Source: Piromyces finnis (taxonomy: Eukaryota > Neocallimastigomycota > Neocallimastigomycetes > Neocallimastigales > Neocallimastigaceae). Taken from it: DNA of 64,000 nucleotides. The stretch lies in the NCBI GenBank assembly GCA_002104945.1, contig MCFH01000091.1, positions 1-64,000 of the forward strand. Reading direction: 5' to 3'. The position numbers and the translations under genes are program-made. Position 1 is the stretch's first letter. Each line of letters opens with the position of its first letter. The notes under the pieces were generated by a model that saw only the letters and a list, made by a program, of their open reading frames with translations, was not told the origin of the DNA and did no database searches. Of the stretch, positions 1 through 11,343 are shown in pieces.

Positions 1-386
1 GATGAGAGAAATACACTCGGAAGTTAAAAAAATTATATCAATAATACATTGGCACATATTCAAATTGAATAGTACTTAATTTGAATTGTCAATTTTATTT
101 TTCTAAAAATAGTTATAGTTTAAATATTATTAATAATTAAGATTTTAATGTAGATTTTAAATAATAATATATAATAAATAAATAATTAGAATATAAAATA
201 AATATATTTAGAAAAAAATATAAACAGAAGATATTTTTCATCATTTTATCGATGTAATTGTTATTAACAATTTTATTACAAAAAATTAATAAAAAAAACT
301 ATTTTTATAAAAATTTATTTTATTCTGTATTTTTATTTCAAAAGATTAGATATCCTAATATATTCGATATTGTGTCTAGCTTTACA
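1..386 (+). repeat. Partial LTR-Y copy, 3' part
   Basis: From about base 40 this stretch matches the copies at 14,088-14,701 and 18,201-18,818 in order and orientation. It holds the same inverted repeat (ATTCAAATT at 58-66 and AATTTGAAT at 78-86), the same GATTAGATATCCTAAT block near 345, and the usual CA-type end TTTACA at 381-386. The 5' part of the LTR lies outside the window or is lost. No internal region follows, so it is a solo or truncated LTR. Confidence 0.6.
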
Positions 387-1533
387 ATATTGATTTATCG
401 GGATTTATATTTTCACGTGATTATAAAATAAATTGGAATATTAAGTTAATTATTAAATAAAGATATAAAATTTTAACATAATGTAAGTTTTTAAAAATTT
501 AAACAGACATTTCAAAGTGTAAAATATTTATAATTTAACAAAACATATTTAACATAAAATATTTAATCAAGAACAAACTAAATAATTTAAATAATAAATA
601 GAAAAATATTTAATCACTTCATTTTAGATTTAAATTTTAAAAAATTTTTTTTCAAGATTACAATAGTAAAAAAATTAAACAAGCATATATAATAATTTTG
701 ATATAATTTAGATCAATTCTCAGAAAGATGAGACTTATTTGGTAGTAATAGGTTTTAAGAATTCACATTTAATCACATTTTAAGCTTTGAGATATTTCAG
801 GAAGAGATGTATTTCATTAACATATTCACGGAAAACTAGTAACATGGATTTTAAAGAGTAGTTATTAATAAATGTTGATAATTTTTCAAATTGAAGTTTT
901 AACAATATATAAATCTGATTATACCAACTATATAACATCAAAATTAGATAATTTTATTAATATATAAATAGATTTAAAATTGTTAATGCATTCTTTTAAA
1001 AAAATTGGATTTTCAAAAAATTTTAAATTTTTTTTATTTATTGTAAATGTTAAGCATATATAAACTATTTTTAAATTTTATTTTATTAAAGTATATATAT
1101 AGTTGTAATTAGAATAAGAATCTCGTATAAGTATTTTAACATTTAAATTGAATTTATTCAATAAATTAATAATACTTACTAAAAATTTAAAACTTTAATT
1201 TTACATAAAAAAATATTATTATTATTTCTTATCCATATTTATGATAAATGTTTTAAGATAATTTTAATGTCTATAATATTAAATATAACATAGTTTACTT
1301 ATTATTCAAATTTTAATTAAACTCTTTTATATACCATTATTTAATTTTTTATTAATAGTACTTTACAAGTCTTATTTTTATTTATACATATTTAAGGCCA
1401 ATAATTAAAATATTCTATTATTAAATAATATGAATAATGTAAGCATTAAATAATCAAAATGTAAGCTATATTTATACGAAACCATAATATAAAATAATGA
1501 TAACAGTAATGATAGAAATATTATAAAGAGCTA
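387..1533. other. AT-rich intergenic stretch without a gene
   Basis: No open frame or recognisable motif of weight in either strand. A TCACGTGA octamer lies at 413-420. The slightly less AT-rich patch near 720-860 gave no readable protein similarity. Confidence 0.6.
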
Positions 1534-2077
1534 TTTTTTTTTAGCTTCCGATTGCATTTCTCTCATCAATCACATTAAGCCTCAATGGTGGCTCTTAGAG
1601 AAATTTTGGCTTTTTCCTATTGCTAGGTAGTTGTGACTCCTCCTGGTTTGTCATACTGAATCTTCAGCTTCGACTCTCACTTAATCCATGTACACTAGAT
1701 ACATATCGTTGTACAATATTCCCAAACATAATGCTAAGCCTCTTATAGGCAACACGATCACGTGACAACATTTCCTAATGTTTACACTTAAATTGATTTA
1801 GGAATGTTGTGTATTTTTGGCATAGCCTAAGTCACCACTAATTAAATTCTAATTTGGAATGTACCATGTAAACTTGAACTTATCATGCCAGCTATACGAG
1901 TGCTAATATCATAGTAGTAAGTTATAAAGTGTATTAATATTTACCTGAATATTATAACCAAACTCATTTCAAAATTTAATAGTTAAAATCCACGTGTACT
2001 GGCATCTTCGGGTTCGAACTATAAGCCTTATATATGCTAAATAGACGCCTTTACAACCAGGATAAAATTGTAATTAC
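1534..2077 (-). mobile_element. SINE-like retroposon, copy A
   Basis: Read on the minus strand this begins with a tRNA-like head containing CCTGGTTGT and a Pol III B-box (AGTTCGAACCC, plus-strand 2010-2020). It runs about 540 bp and ends in GGAAGCT followed by a run of A (plus-strand T run 1534-1542). It matches copy B (26,184-26,731) along most of its length with many substitutions, and copy C mainly in the head and extreme 3' end. I could not identify a convincing target duplication, which together with the divergence suggests the oldest of the three copies. It has no coding capacity of its own and would depend on a LINE-type reverse transcriptase in trans. Confidence 0.75.
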
Positions 2078-3104
2078 ATTAAGACCTGAAAATTTATAAA
2101 ATATACTTATTTTTATAAAATAAATTATTTTTAAAGTGTAGGTGTCACGTGATTATTATAAGAGCTTAACTAACACTTTAAATTAGTATATCTTTTTATT
2201 ACTAATAAATACGACCTTAAACAAAGAATAAACTATAAACTAATATAGTTTACCGAATAATTAATATATAATAAAATTTTGTCACGTGATTTGAACATAT
2301 TGTATTCTTATTATTAGAATTGAATAATGTACCGGTTAAAATATATATATTATTACCCAATTTGGATATAAATATAGTTCTATCTAAATATATAAATAAG
2401 GTTTTTACATCATTTTTAGGATTATTTATATTATATAATATTATATTTAAAACTAATTACAAAGATAAATAATAAATTAAATAAATATATCTGGTTTTAA
2501 ATTAAAAATTAAAAATTGATATTTTGTTTTAAAAATTATAAAATACACTAAAATAATATTTAGTAAAGTTATTTTAAATTAATTAGTATTATTTATAATA
2601 ATAAATTATTATTATTAATAATATCAATATCTTCCAACTAGTATTATGAAAAAAAAATAAAATTTTTAAAATATTATGAATTTTAAATTACACTTAAAAA
2701 AAAAAAAGGCATATAATGAAATTGACATGTCTAGTTAATTTTAAACTGGAAATAATATTATCAAAGAAACAAAATGGAGTAGATTAATTTGGTATGCCAT
2801 TTATGAACTCTTATGCTAATTTAATATTTATTACTTATAATATTAATCAGATTACCAATTTTTGAATTAATAAAATACAAAATTAAAATAAAAATAAAAT
2901 TTTTAAAATATTTTTTATTTAACATTTAAAATAAAAATATAAAATATTTATTTCTTTTTTATAAATTATATATTATATTTTATTAGCATTATATTCTAAT
3001 ATATAATTAATTTTTAATTTAAAATATGAATTAAAATCAAATTTATATATATTAATATTTCAGAATTATGTATAAATCCTTTAAATATTAATAATATATT
3101 TTAA
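2078..3104. other. AT-rich intergenic stretch without a gene
   Basis: No coding frame is seen. It contains two TCACGTGA octamers (2145-2152 and 2282-2289) and many A/T homopolymers. The last five bases before the gypsy-1 LTR (3105-3109, ATCAG) are its target-site duplication. Confidence 0.6.
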
Positions 3105-3109
3105 ATCAG

Positions 3110-3535
3110 TGTAAAGAAATGTGTCTTTAACAATAAAACAAATTATAATATTTACTAAATAACTTAGTAATATTAACACTTTAAAATATTCTGTAAATTA
3201 TTAATTTATAAAAATATCATTAAAAACACATAGAATTTAACTTAATAAGTTAGTGTTTAATAATATAATTATTTATTAATAAAATCTCGATTCTTTAAAA
3301 TATTTGGGAAAATTCACTCGTATTTATACTAAAAATTTTTTAAATTAATTTATAAAATTTTTTCAACTTAAAATTCTTAACCAATCAATAATCTTCATAT
3401 AAAATTTAAAAATAAAATAAAATAAAATAATTTTTTTAAAATAGTATCTATGAGGTCTCGAACTAGTGTCATTCAGACTCAAAGTCTTAGCTACTAACCA
3501 CTAAGACAATTTAGTTATTTCTAGTATTCATTACA
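3110..3535 (-). repeat. Gypsy-1 3' LTR
   Basis: A 426-bp terminal repeat identical by eye to 9185-9610. On the minus strand the order is: tRNA-like block (plus 3452-3507), A-rich stretch, TATAAATA (plus 3321-3328), then about 40 nt later GAGATTTTAT (plus 3279-3288), the presumed start of R. Confidence 0.95.
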
Positions 3536-3851
3536 TGGTCCTCCTCCAGGATTCGGATACCAGACGAATCTAGAATTTTAATATTTAAATATATGTTTTT
3601 CTTTTTTAATAAACTAAACTAAGGAGTGAATTTTCTTAATTATAAAAATACATTTAATATAATAAAATACATTTTTTTTTTTTTTTTTTTAATATTACTA
3701 AAGTTAAAAATAAAATATTGATAAATTTGATATTAATAAATTGTTTAATAATAAAATTGATATTGATAATGATATTAATAAGTTTTGATAATAATAATAA
3801 TTGTGATTTTAATATTAATAATAAATATAATTTGAATTTTTTAACTATTTT
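3536..3851 (-). other. Gypsy-1 3' untranslated segment with polypurine tract
   Basis: Between the pol stop codon and the 3' LTR. Next to the LTR the minus strand reads GGAGGAGGACCA, the expected plus-strand-synthesis primer. A hairpin follows at 3550-3570. The remainder is AT-rich with a run of T at about 3671-3690. A short minus-strand frame across the hairpin (residues SSGIRILEEDH) resembles the end of related pol proteins, so the current stop at 3852 may be a secondary C-terminal truncation. Confidence 0.6.
3550..3570 (-). promoter_or_regulatory. Hairpin next to gypsy-1 polypurine tract
   Basis: Inverted repeat GATTCG/CGAATC around a 9-base loop (plus-strand GATACCAGA), 14 bases from the 3' LTR. 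Gypsy-2 has a hairpin at the matching place (20,891-20,913) with an 8-of-9 identical loop and stem pairs that differ but still pair. Confidence 0.55.
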
Positions 3852-6800
3852 TTATTTCTTTCTATTAAATTTTTTAAGTAGCCCCTTGCAATTTAGATTT
3901 TCTTCAGGCTCCCACGAAGCTTCATTGATTGAATACCCTTTCCATTTAATCAGGTATTGTATTTTTCCGTAATGTCTTCTTTTATCCAGAATTTCTTCAA
4001 CTTCGTATTCTTCTTCATTGTCAACGGTAATAGGTGGCGGTGGTGGTTGAGATCTTCCAAATTTATCTTCGACATATTTCTCGAGATTGGATACATGAAT
4101 AACTGGATGAATCTTAATAGATTTTGGGAGACTTAATTTAAATGTAACATTTGATATTTTTTCCAAGATTTTGTATGGGCCGAGTTTTCTTGGCTTAAAT
4201 TTTTTATTTCCTTTGTGGATAATTAAAGAACTATCCAGCCAAACTTTGTCACCAACTTTAAAATTCGGAGCTTCTTTTCTACGTTTGTCAGCATGCTTCT
4301 TCTGGGTTTCCATGGCAGATTTTAAATTTTCTTTTAAGGTATTAATTAAAGTTTTAAAATCTCTTGTAAACTCTTCTGCTCTTGGGACTTTAGATAAGTC
4401 TGGAATAACTGGTGAATATTTTGGATGAAAGCCGTAATTCAAAAAGAATGGAGAAAATTTGGATGATTCTTGGACCACGTTGTTATAACTAAATTCTGCA
4501 AGACTAAGAAAACTTTTCCAATTTGAACCTTTATAATTTGAGAAACATCTTAAATATTGTTCTATAACGGAGTTCACCCTCTCCGTCTGACCGTTTGATT
4601 GATGATGAAATGGAGTAGACAACTTAAGTTCAATGCCAAGGGAGGAACAGATGGATTGGAAGAATTTAGAGGTAAATTGAGAACCTCTATCCGAGACAAT
4701 AGATTCAGGTAGGCCATGAAGACGGAAAATATTATCAATAAAGGCTGTGGCTGTTTCTGCGGCGGAAGGAATACTTTTGAACGGAATGAGATGAACCATT
4801 TTTGTAAGACGATCAACAACAACAAGAATGCAAGTGAAACCAGAAGATGAAGGCAAATCTGTAATGAAATCCATTGAAATGGATGACCAAGGACGCTCAG
4901 CAATATCAAGAGGATTCAGAAGACCATAAGGTTTATGACGAAAGGTTTTTGAACGACAACAAACTTCACAAGAACGAACGTAGTCTTTAACATCAGAAGA
5001 AATAGAAGGCCACCAGAAGTCTCTAGCAATAAGAGAAGATGTTTTCTTTATTCCGAAATGACCAGCTGAAGGAGAGTCGTGACAGAGTTTAAGAATTGAA
5101 AGACGACAATTTGGAGGAACATAGATTCTGTCAGTAAAAAGGAGAAAACTATTGCTTAAGGAAAATTTGTCAATTTGAGGGTGAGGTATTGGAGGTTTCC
5201 TACAATCAAGATATTCACAGATTTTATTGTAAAAGTCATCATTTATATATTCGGAAAGAAAAGAATCACTAATGGACGAAACAGAAGTCACAATGGCACA
5301 AAAGTTTTCAGGGCGAAGAACATTAAAAGGAACATCAGAAGAGGAATTCGAATTGATAGCATAATCAGGACGACGAGATAGAGCATCAGGCTTACCGTTA
5401 GAAGAACCAGAACGATAAATAATAACAAAGTTAAATTCAGAGAGAAACAAAGCCCAGCGAACAAGACGTTGAGACATTTTTTCAGGTTTCTTTTGATAGA
5501 GTAAATTTCGATGATCCGAGTAAATCTTAAAAGTAGAAGAAGAGCCTTTAAGTAGATGACGCCATGTTTCAAGAGCAGCAACGATAGCTAAGAGCTCTTT
5601 ATCATATATTGGATAATTACGTTCAGGACCAGTAAGAGAGCGAGAAAAGAAAGCAACTGGATGGGTCATATTATCAATTGGAGAGACTTGCGAGAGAATA
5701 GCACCAATGGCAAAGTTACTTGAATCAGTTTCGACTATGAATGGAAGTTCACGATTAGGAAATATAAGAACAGGAGCAGAAACAAATAAGGACTTGAGTG
5801 AATCGAAAGCATCTTGAGCTTCTTTAGACCATACAAATTTAATATTTTTCTTCAAAAGTTTATGCAAAGGATGAGCGATCTTTGCAAAATTTGGAATAAA
5901 TCGACGGTAGTAGTTCGCAAGACCAAGAAAAGATTGAACCTCTTTAACATTAGATGGAGTAGGCCAGTTTAAAATAGAAGAAACTTTATTTGGGTCCATG
6001 TGAATACCATCAGTAGAAATCCTATGACCAAGGAAATCAATAAAAGAAACAAAAAACTCGCATTTTTCCAATTTAGCATAGAGCCCAGCATCCCTCAGGA
6101 GTTTCAAAACAGTTTTGACATGAGAAATATGAGATTTATAATCAGAGGAAAAAATAATAATATCATCTATGTAAGAGAAAGCGAATTTACCAAGAACGTC
6201 TTCAAGAACATCATTAATGAAATGTTGAAAAACAGCAGGTGCATTTTTCAACCCAAAAGGCATCACACAGTATTCAAAATGACCTAACTTGCAAGTAAAA
6301 GCGGTTTTATATTCATCACCACTTTTAATCCTGACCAAGTTATAGGCAGAACGAAGATCCAATTTTGAGAAAATCTTCCCTTTTCCAAGATGTTCAAGCA
6401 TATCTTGTATAAGAGGAAGGGGATAAGAATCACGAATAGTTATGGAGTTTAATTGGCGATAGTCAACACACATACGAAGTTGACCGTTTTTCTTAGGTAC
6501 AAACAGAATAGGAGCTCCCGCAGGCGATTTTGATTTTCTAATAAATCCTTTCTTGAGATTTTCTTTTATATATTCTTCTAAAGCAATTGATTCGGTTTCT
6601 GTTAGAGGATAAATCGGTCCATAAAACAGTTTTGAATTTTCTTTGAGTTTTATTTCACAATCGTATGGACGGTGTGGAGGAAGTTTTTCAGCATTAGATT
6701 CATTGAAGACATCAGCAAAGTCAGAGAGAACATCCGGAAGTATAATAGAAGAATTGGGTTCTGATTTAGAGTTTGAATCGGATTTGAGAATAGAATTGGA

Positions 6801-8294
6801 ATGAATATTAGAATCAGAAAAAGAAGTCAAAACAGAAGTTGGTTCTTGATTTGAGAGAGACGAAGTAGAAAAGTTAACAGAAGACTTCTTTGAAACAGAA
6901 TTGTTAATATTTTTTGAAGAACCCGAACAGAGAATAGTACAAGTACGATTAGTTTCGTTTTGAGATTGGATGTTTTGTTTATCGACAAATATAGGGTAAG
7001 CGAATGAATCATGCGGAGGTTCGTAGGAAGGATCTTCCATTGCAGGAAAAGCAGATCTTTCTTCAGGAAATTCAGAGACATTATTGGAGAGTGTTATACA
7101 ACGATTATAACAGTAATCGGATACAAATGAAATTTTGTTCTTTGTGAAATCGATAGAAGGATTGTGTTCTTTAAGCCAGTCTATTCCAAGAATACAAGGA
7201 TAATAAGGTAGATCAGTTACATAGAATTGTGTTCGACAGAGATGATCTTTGTAGCGAAGATTCAAAGGAGATGTAATTCCAAAAAGAGATTGTCGACCAC
7301 CGATACCAACGATATTTGGGAGGTTACCGTCATCATGATAAGGAATGTTATTATCGTTACAGTAATCTACATCAATTAAATTAAGTTTGGATCCTGAGTC
7401 AATAAGAATATCCGTATTTAGTTCATAAGAAAGTTTAAATTTAGTTGTCATTTTATTATGAGTTTTGTTTTCTTCTTTAGGAGCGGATATAAGTGTGGGA
7501 ATAGATATTAGTGAAGGATTTTCACGATCTTTATTCTTTCTTTTTGGACAATTATTAAGCTTATGACTTGAAGCACCACAATACACACAAAGATTTTCTT
7601 TCTTTCTTCTTTCCTTTTCTTCGTTTGAGATAGGGCCATGGTTATTCCTGTTTGTAATGGACTTTGTTATTTTTGAAAAGTGATGAAAAGATCTTTTCTT
7701 TCGGTTTTGGTCATTGTTTGAACCAGAAGGGAAAAAGGTATGATGTGTAGATAATCTTGAATCGATTCTTGAAGCAATAGTCTGTAATGAAAGAAGATCC
7801 CTAGGACCCGGAAACATTTCCAAAATACGAACTGCAACTTGTTGATTAAGGCCAGCTATAAATGCATCCATTTTGGCTTGTTCATTCCAGTTTGATTCAT
7901 CAGCATAGCGGTTAAATTCCAAGATATAGCCTCTAATTCCTCCTAATCGGCGTTGTTTTAAGGTTCTAAGCATTTGATTTGCAACATAGGTAGCATCGTT
8001 ATAACCATAAAAAGCCTTAAACCTGTCAACAAAAGCTTGGTAGTTATTAAGACACGGATCATGGTTGTTTATAAGAGTAGCAGCCCAGTTCATAGCGTCC
8101 CCATAAAGTCTTGATATTATATAGAGAATTTTGGTTGCGTCGTCTTGATACCGTTCAGGATATAGCATAAACACTAGCTCCACCTTAGCTAAGAAACCCT
8201 TCAGATATCTGCGATCCCCTGCAAAACCATCCTTAAGAGTTGCGTTTTCGAAAATATTATTATTATCCATGTGGTTGTTTTCGTTCTCTTCCAT
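3852..8294 (-). CDS. Gag-Pol polyprotein of gypsy-1 chromovirus
   Basis: A 1480-residue single frame that makes capsid and all enzymes for the element. Order: Gag core (about 40-165); zinc knuckle C-X2-C-X4-H-X4-C (about 236-249); aspartic protease with DSG (about 299-301); reverse transcriptase with VDYRQLN and catalytic YIDD; RNase H (start around FIVETDSSN); integrase with an HHCC zinc region and the D, D, E catalytic residues (contexts [27 protein letters not shown]); a GPY/F-like module ([11 protein letters not shown]); and a C-terminal chromodomain with YLIKWKGY and SWEPEENL. No stop or frameshift interrupts it. Gag and Pol share one frame without a visible recoding site, as in Tf1. Start ATG at 8294 opens the frame. 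The chromodomain presumably directs integration to particular chromatin (family knowledge). Confidence 0.96.
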   Translation of the reverse strand: MEENENNHMDNNNIFENATLKDGFAGDRRYLKGFLAKVELVFMLYPERYQDDATKILYIISRLYGDAMNWAATLINNHDPCLNNYQAFVDRFKAFYGYNDATYVANQMLRTLKQRRLGGIRGYILEFNRYADESNWNEQAKMDAFIAGLNQQVAVRILEMFPGPRDLLSLQTIASRIDSRLSTHHTFFPSGSNNDQNRKKRSFHHFSKITKSITNRNNHGPISNEEKERRKKENLCVYCGASSHKLNNCPKRKNKDRENPSLISIPTLISAPKEENKTHNKMTTKFKLSYELNTDILIDSGSKLNLIDVDYCNDNNIPYHDDGNLPNIVGIGGRQSLFGITSPLNLRYKDHLCRTQFYVTDLPYYPCILGIDWLKEHNPSIDFTKNKISFVSDYCYNRCITLSNNVSEFPEERSAFPAMEDPSYEPPHDSFAYPIFVDKQNIQSQNETNRTCTILCSGSSKNINNSVSKKSSVNFSTSSLSNQEPTSVLTSFSDSNIHSNSILKSDSNSKSEPNSSIILPDVLSDFADVFNESNAEKLPPHRPYDCEIKLKENSKLFYGPIYPLTETESIALEEYIKENLKKGFIRKSKSPAGAPILFVPKKNGQLRMCVDYRQLNSITIRDSYPLPLIQDMLEHLGKGKIFSKLDLRSAYNLVRIKSGDEYKTAFTCKLGHFEYCVMPFGLKNAPAVFQHFINDVLEDVLGKFAFSYIDDIIIFSSDYKSHISHVKTVLKLLRDAGLYAKLEKCEFFVSFIDFLGHRISTDGIHMDPNKVSSILNWPTPSNVKEVQSFLGLANYYRRFIPNFAKIAHPLHKLLKKNIKFVWSKEAQDAFDSLKSLFVSAPVLIFPNRELPFIVETDSSNFAIGAILSQVSPIDNMTHPVAFFSRSLTGPERNYPIYDKELLAIVAALETWRHLLKGSSSTFKIYSDHRNLLYQKKPEKMSQRLVRWALFLSEFNFVIIYRSGSSNGKPDALSRRPDYAINSNSSSDVPFNVLRPENFCAIVTSVSSISDSFLSEYINDDFYNKICEYLDCRKPPIPHPQIDKFSLSNSFLLFTDRIYVPPNCRLSILKLCHDSPSAGHFGIKKTSSLIARDFWWPSISSDVKDYVRSCEVCCRSKTFRHKPYGLLNPLDIAERPWSSISMDFITDLPSSSGFTCILVVVDRLTKMVHLIPFKSIPSAAETATAFIDNIFRLHGLPESIVSDRGSQFTSKFFQSICSSLGIELKLSTPFHHQSNGQTERVNSVIEQYLRCFSNYKGSNWKSFLSLAEFSYNNVVQESSKFSPFFLNYGFHPKYSPVIPDLSKVPRAEEFTRDFKTLINTLKENLKSAMETQKKHADKRRKEAPNFKVGDKVWLDSSLIIHKGNKKFKPRKLGPYKILEKISNVTFKLSLPKSIKIHPVIHVSNLEKYVEDKFGRSQPPPPPITVDNEEEYEVEEILDKRRHYGKIQYLIKWKGYSINEASWEPEENLNCKGLLKKFNRKK

Positions 8295-9184
8295 AGTACT
8301 TATGATGTTTTCTTTAATAAGCTTTAATAAATTTGTAAAAATAATAGAATAAAGTATTTAATTATATTTATTAATTGAGTAAATCTTTTTATTAAATAAT
8401 AATATAAACCAGATTATATAGTGTTAAACCATCAAATATATAACCTGTTTTATTCTTTATAATAAGTCCTTCGTAGCTCTTCACGATAACACGTATAAAG
8501 TCGATTGTTAATATTAATTAAATTAATAAAAGAAAGGAACGGTGTAAAAATTTTTTTTTTTAGTGTCTAACTTATTGTTAGCAATAAAAATTATTACAGG
8601 TTTTCTTTCCCTATATCAACCTTATCCGAACGTAGAAGTATTATGTATAAGAGTTTAACTTCTCACGCTAAAGGAGTTATAAAGAATATTATTTTATATT
8701 ATTACAATTTTAATAAATTGTCTTAACAATTAATAATTATAATTAAAAATTAGAAATTGTTTTATTAGAAAACTTAATTTTAAAATGTATTAAGAAATAT
8801 TATTTTATTAAAGTAAGGCATTTCCGGCTATTTTCCGGTCTATAATCAAACAGCAAAAGATAGTATACAACTATAAATCTCACGCCAGCTTGCTTATTAC
8901 AGCGTCTTGTACGTGATGTACCTCGGATTCTCCTACTTCCTTATTCAAAGTAGAATAGCTCAGAGCCTGCCAACCCAATTATTGTACAGGTTAAACTCGA
9001 TCCCGTTAATCTTTTACTTTTTATAGTTTGAATTATATACCGCTTCTAAAGCGTACTAATTCTACTACTTTAAGTAAAAATATTTCTTTAAAGAAAAGCT
9101 TCAACAATAAAACTTAAAAGTTTTATCTATAACAATTTCTTAAACACTAAGGTATTAAGCTTTTATATTATAAGGAGATTTTAT
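8295..9184 (-). other. Gypsy-1 5' leader
   Basis: An 890-base untranslated region between the 5' LTR and gag. It is markedly richer in G and C at 8820-9010 than its surroundings, which suggests RNA structure such as a packaging signal, or an intron. No open frame of size is seen. The first ten bases after the LTR are the primer-binding site. Confidence 0.6.
9175..9184 (-). promoter_or_regulatory. Self-primer binding site of gypsy-1
   Basis: Directly after the 5' LTR the minus strand reads ATAAAATCTC. Its exact complement GAGATTTTAT occurs in the LTR (plus 9354-9363) about 40 nt past a TATAAATA box, where the transcript should begin. No tRNA-type PBS (TGG start) is present. This matches the Tf1 mechanism, in which the first 11 nt of the mRNA fold back and prime reverse transcription. 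Confidence 0.75.
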
Positions 9185-9610
9185 TGTAAAGAAATGTGTC
9201 TTTAACAATAAAACAAATTATAATATTTACTAAATAACTTAGTAATATTAACACTTTAAAATATTCTGTAAATTATTAATTTATAAAAATATCATTAAAA
9301 ACACATAGAATTTAACTTAATAAGTTAGTGTTTAATAATATAATTATTTATTAATAAAATCTCGATTCTTTAAAATATTTGGGAAAATTCACTCGTATTT
9401 ATACTAAAAATTTTTTAAATTAATTTATAAAATTTTTTCAACTTAAAATTCTTAACCAATCAATAATCTTCATATAAAATTTAAAAATAAAATAAAATAA
9501 AATAATTTTTTTAAAATAGTATCTATGAGGTCTCGAACTAGTGTCATTCAGACTCAAAGTCTTAGCTACTAACCACTAAGACAATTTAGTTATTTCTAGT
9601 ATTCATTACA
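9185..9610 (-). repeat. Gypsy-1 5' LTR with promoter
   Basis: Carries the promoter for gag-pol: TATAAATA on the minus strand (plus 9396-9403) and the predicted transcript start GAGATTTTAT (plus 9354-9363). Identical by eye to the 3' LTR and flanked outside by ATCAG (9611-9615). Confidence 0.95.
9527..9582 (-). other. tRNA-like module in gypsy-1 LTR
   Basis: The minus strand reads GTCTTAGTGGTTAG (A-box-like), then GACTTTGAGTC (like an anticodon arm with UUG), then AGTTCGAGACC (B-box). The order and spacing are those of a tRNA, closest by eye to tRNA-Gln(UUG). It lacks a proper acceptor stem, so it is not a functional tRNA gene. The same block sits in the 3' LTR (3452-3507) and, diverged, in the solo LTR at 13,188-13,606. 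Confidence 0.55.
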
Positions 9611-9615
9611 ATCAG

Positions 9616-9979
9616 TGCTAATTATGCATAGAACTCTTATTTGATTAATTGAGAATGAAACAGATATGTTAGTTAAGTAAGCAATATTTTACATAAATAA
9701 AATAATATTATATTCAACTTCTAAATTTTTATTATAAACATGAAGTAGTTGAAATATATATCTTCCACTTTAAATTAACCTCAAAAAACTACAAAAAAAA
9801 TTCCCGATAATAAAAGTATATGTAAAGTTATCAATATATCAATATTAAACTATATTTCATGATATCTTTAATATAATTTAAGCTAAGAATTGCCCATTTT
9901 AGTATACTAAAATGGTCATAGTTTAAATTATTTTATTAATAATTAATATTTTAGCATAGGTTTTTAATAATAATATATA
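9616..9979. other. Non-coding stretch with an LTR-Y fragment
   Basis: No gene. Bases about 9888-9978 (starting GAATTGCC) match an internal part of LTR-Y in plus orientation and abut a reverse-oriented LTR-Y piece, so this is a rearranged repeat junction. Confidence 0.45.
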
Positions 9980-10360
9980 TGTAAAGCTAAATACAAAATT
10001 GAATAACTTAAGATATGCCTAATCTATTACAATAACAACACAGTATAAAATATGTTTTTATAAAAATAATTTTTTATTAATTTATTGTAATAAAATTTTT
10101 AATAACAACTACATCGATCAAATGATGAATAATATCTTCTATTTATATTTTTACTAAATACATTTATATTATCTATATATTTCTATTAAAAAACAATACT
10201 AAAACTAGGGATTTAAATTGAGAAATTTAATTTATTTGCTAAATATTTAAAATAAATTAATAATTTACTTTGGTTTAAACTTTAATGCTTAATAAATAAA
10301 TTATGTCCCTTTTTTTTCTGTAATATAATTCATGTAACTAAAACAATAATTAAATACGAC
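9980..10360 (-). repeat. LTR-Y fragment, reverse orientation
   Basis: Starts TGTAAAGCTAAATAC, the reverse complement of the LTR-Y 3' end. It continues through the TCGATC, ACTAGGGATTTAAA and CTGTAATATAATTC blocks that, reverse-complemented, match 18,240-18,780. The central block with the inverted repeat is missing. The far boundary is approximate. Confidence 0.55.
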
Positions 10361-11338
10361 CATCTACTATAATTATCTTTCTTATATTATAGATAAAGGA
10401 ATATTTTTTGTTTAAAAGATAAAAGCCTTTTAATTAAGAATTTCTCTTTTTAAATTGTAACGAGATATTATAATAATAAAAACATAAGGATACAAATAGG
10501 TTTTATTAATAACTTTATTTAATAAATTTTATTATCATAATAGTACGGCTAACTTGTTAAGTAAGTGTATTATCATATTAATAAAATAAACAGAAAAACT
10601 AAAAATTTATTAATAACTAATTTCTATTAACAAAATTACTAAAGTGTCAAAATCACAATTCATGAAATTTGACATTTCATGAAATTTCATAATTTTGAAT
10701 TATTAGTTAAATTAATTAAAATATTAATTTAATAATATTTTACTAATAATAGTTTATTTAATATAAATATTAATTGGAAAGCTATTTATTATCCGGCGGA
10801 GATAAATAGTGTAACAATTAATTAATATTAAACAAACCAATTAGTAAAATAAGATTCATTTAAATAATTATTAATATTATTTTTAACAACTTATTAATAT
10901 CGATATTTAAAGAAAATTATATTATTATTATTATTATATTTTATTAATATTTATATTTATATTATTATACATGTATAACTTAAATTATATTATTATTATA
11001 CTTTATTAATATCAACATTATATTAAAAATGAAAGTATAAATAAGTTGAACAAAGAACAACTTTAAGAAGTTCTTTGTGAGATTATTATACTCATTTTTA
11101 TATAGTAAATTCAATATTTAAAATTAATAATTATCATTTATTTATATTATAAAAATTAAATAAAATATTTCTTAAAAAACTATATTTATTACTCTTTTAT
11201 TTATAAAAATTTATTATTTACTATATAATTAAGCCTATCCTAACCTAGTAGACTTAATTATAGTTCTAAATCCACTCTAACTCTTGACATAAAGGATTTA
11301 ATTGATCTAATGTTTTCTCCTTTTATACATTAATGTAA
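10361..11338. repeat. Non-coding, with an X-family-like fragment
   Basis: No gene. About 10,960-11,110 resembles X2 around 27,340-27,440, including a hairpin with arms ACAAAGAAC (11,050-11,058) and GTTCTTTGT (11,070-11,078). The rest is AT-rich with no recognised content. Boundaries of the repeat could not be set. Confidence 0.35.
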
Positions 11339-11343
11339 CGGGT

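Larger units (their letters stand above)
3110..9610 (-). mobile_element. Gypsy-1: complete chromodomain Ty3/gypsy retrotransposon
   Basis: A 6501-bp element bounded by two 426-bp LTRs (3110-3535 and 9185-9610) that start TGTAA and end TTACA or equivalent. The flanks ATCAG at 3105-3109 and ATCAG at 9611-9615 form a perfect 5-bp target duplication. One uninterrupted gag-pol frame (3852-8294) ends in a chromodomain. A self-primer-type PBS abuts the 5' LTR (9175-9184) and a purine-rich tract (minus-strand GGAGGAGGACCA) abuts the 3' LTR. Reading both LTRs in full I found no difference, so the insertion is very young and may still be active. Layout (single frame, chromodomain, self-priming signature) is that of the Tf1/sushi group of chromoviruses. 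Confidence 0.95.

Noticed and set aside
3452-3507. A genuine tRNA-Gln gene
   Set aside because: The block is present in both LTRs, lacks a matching acceptor stem and is part of the LTR; it is called tRNA-like only.
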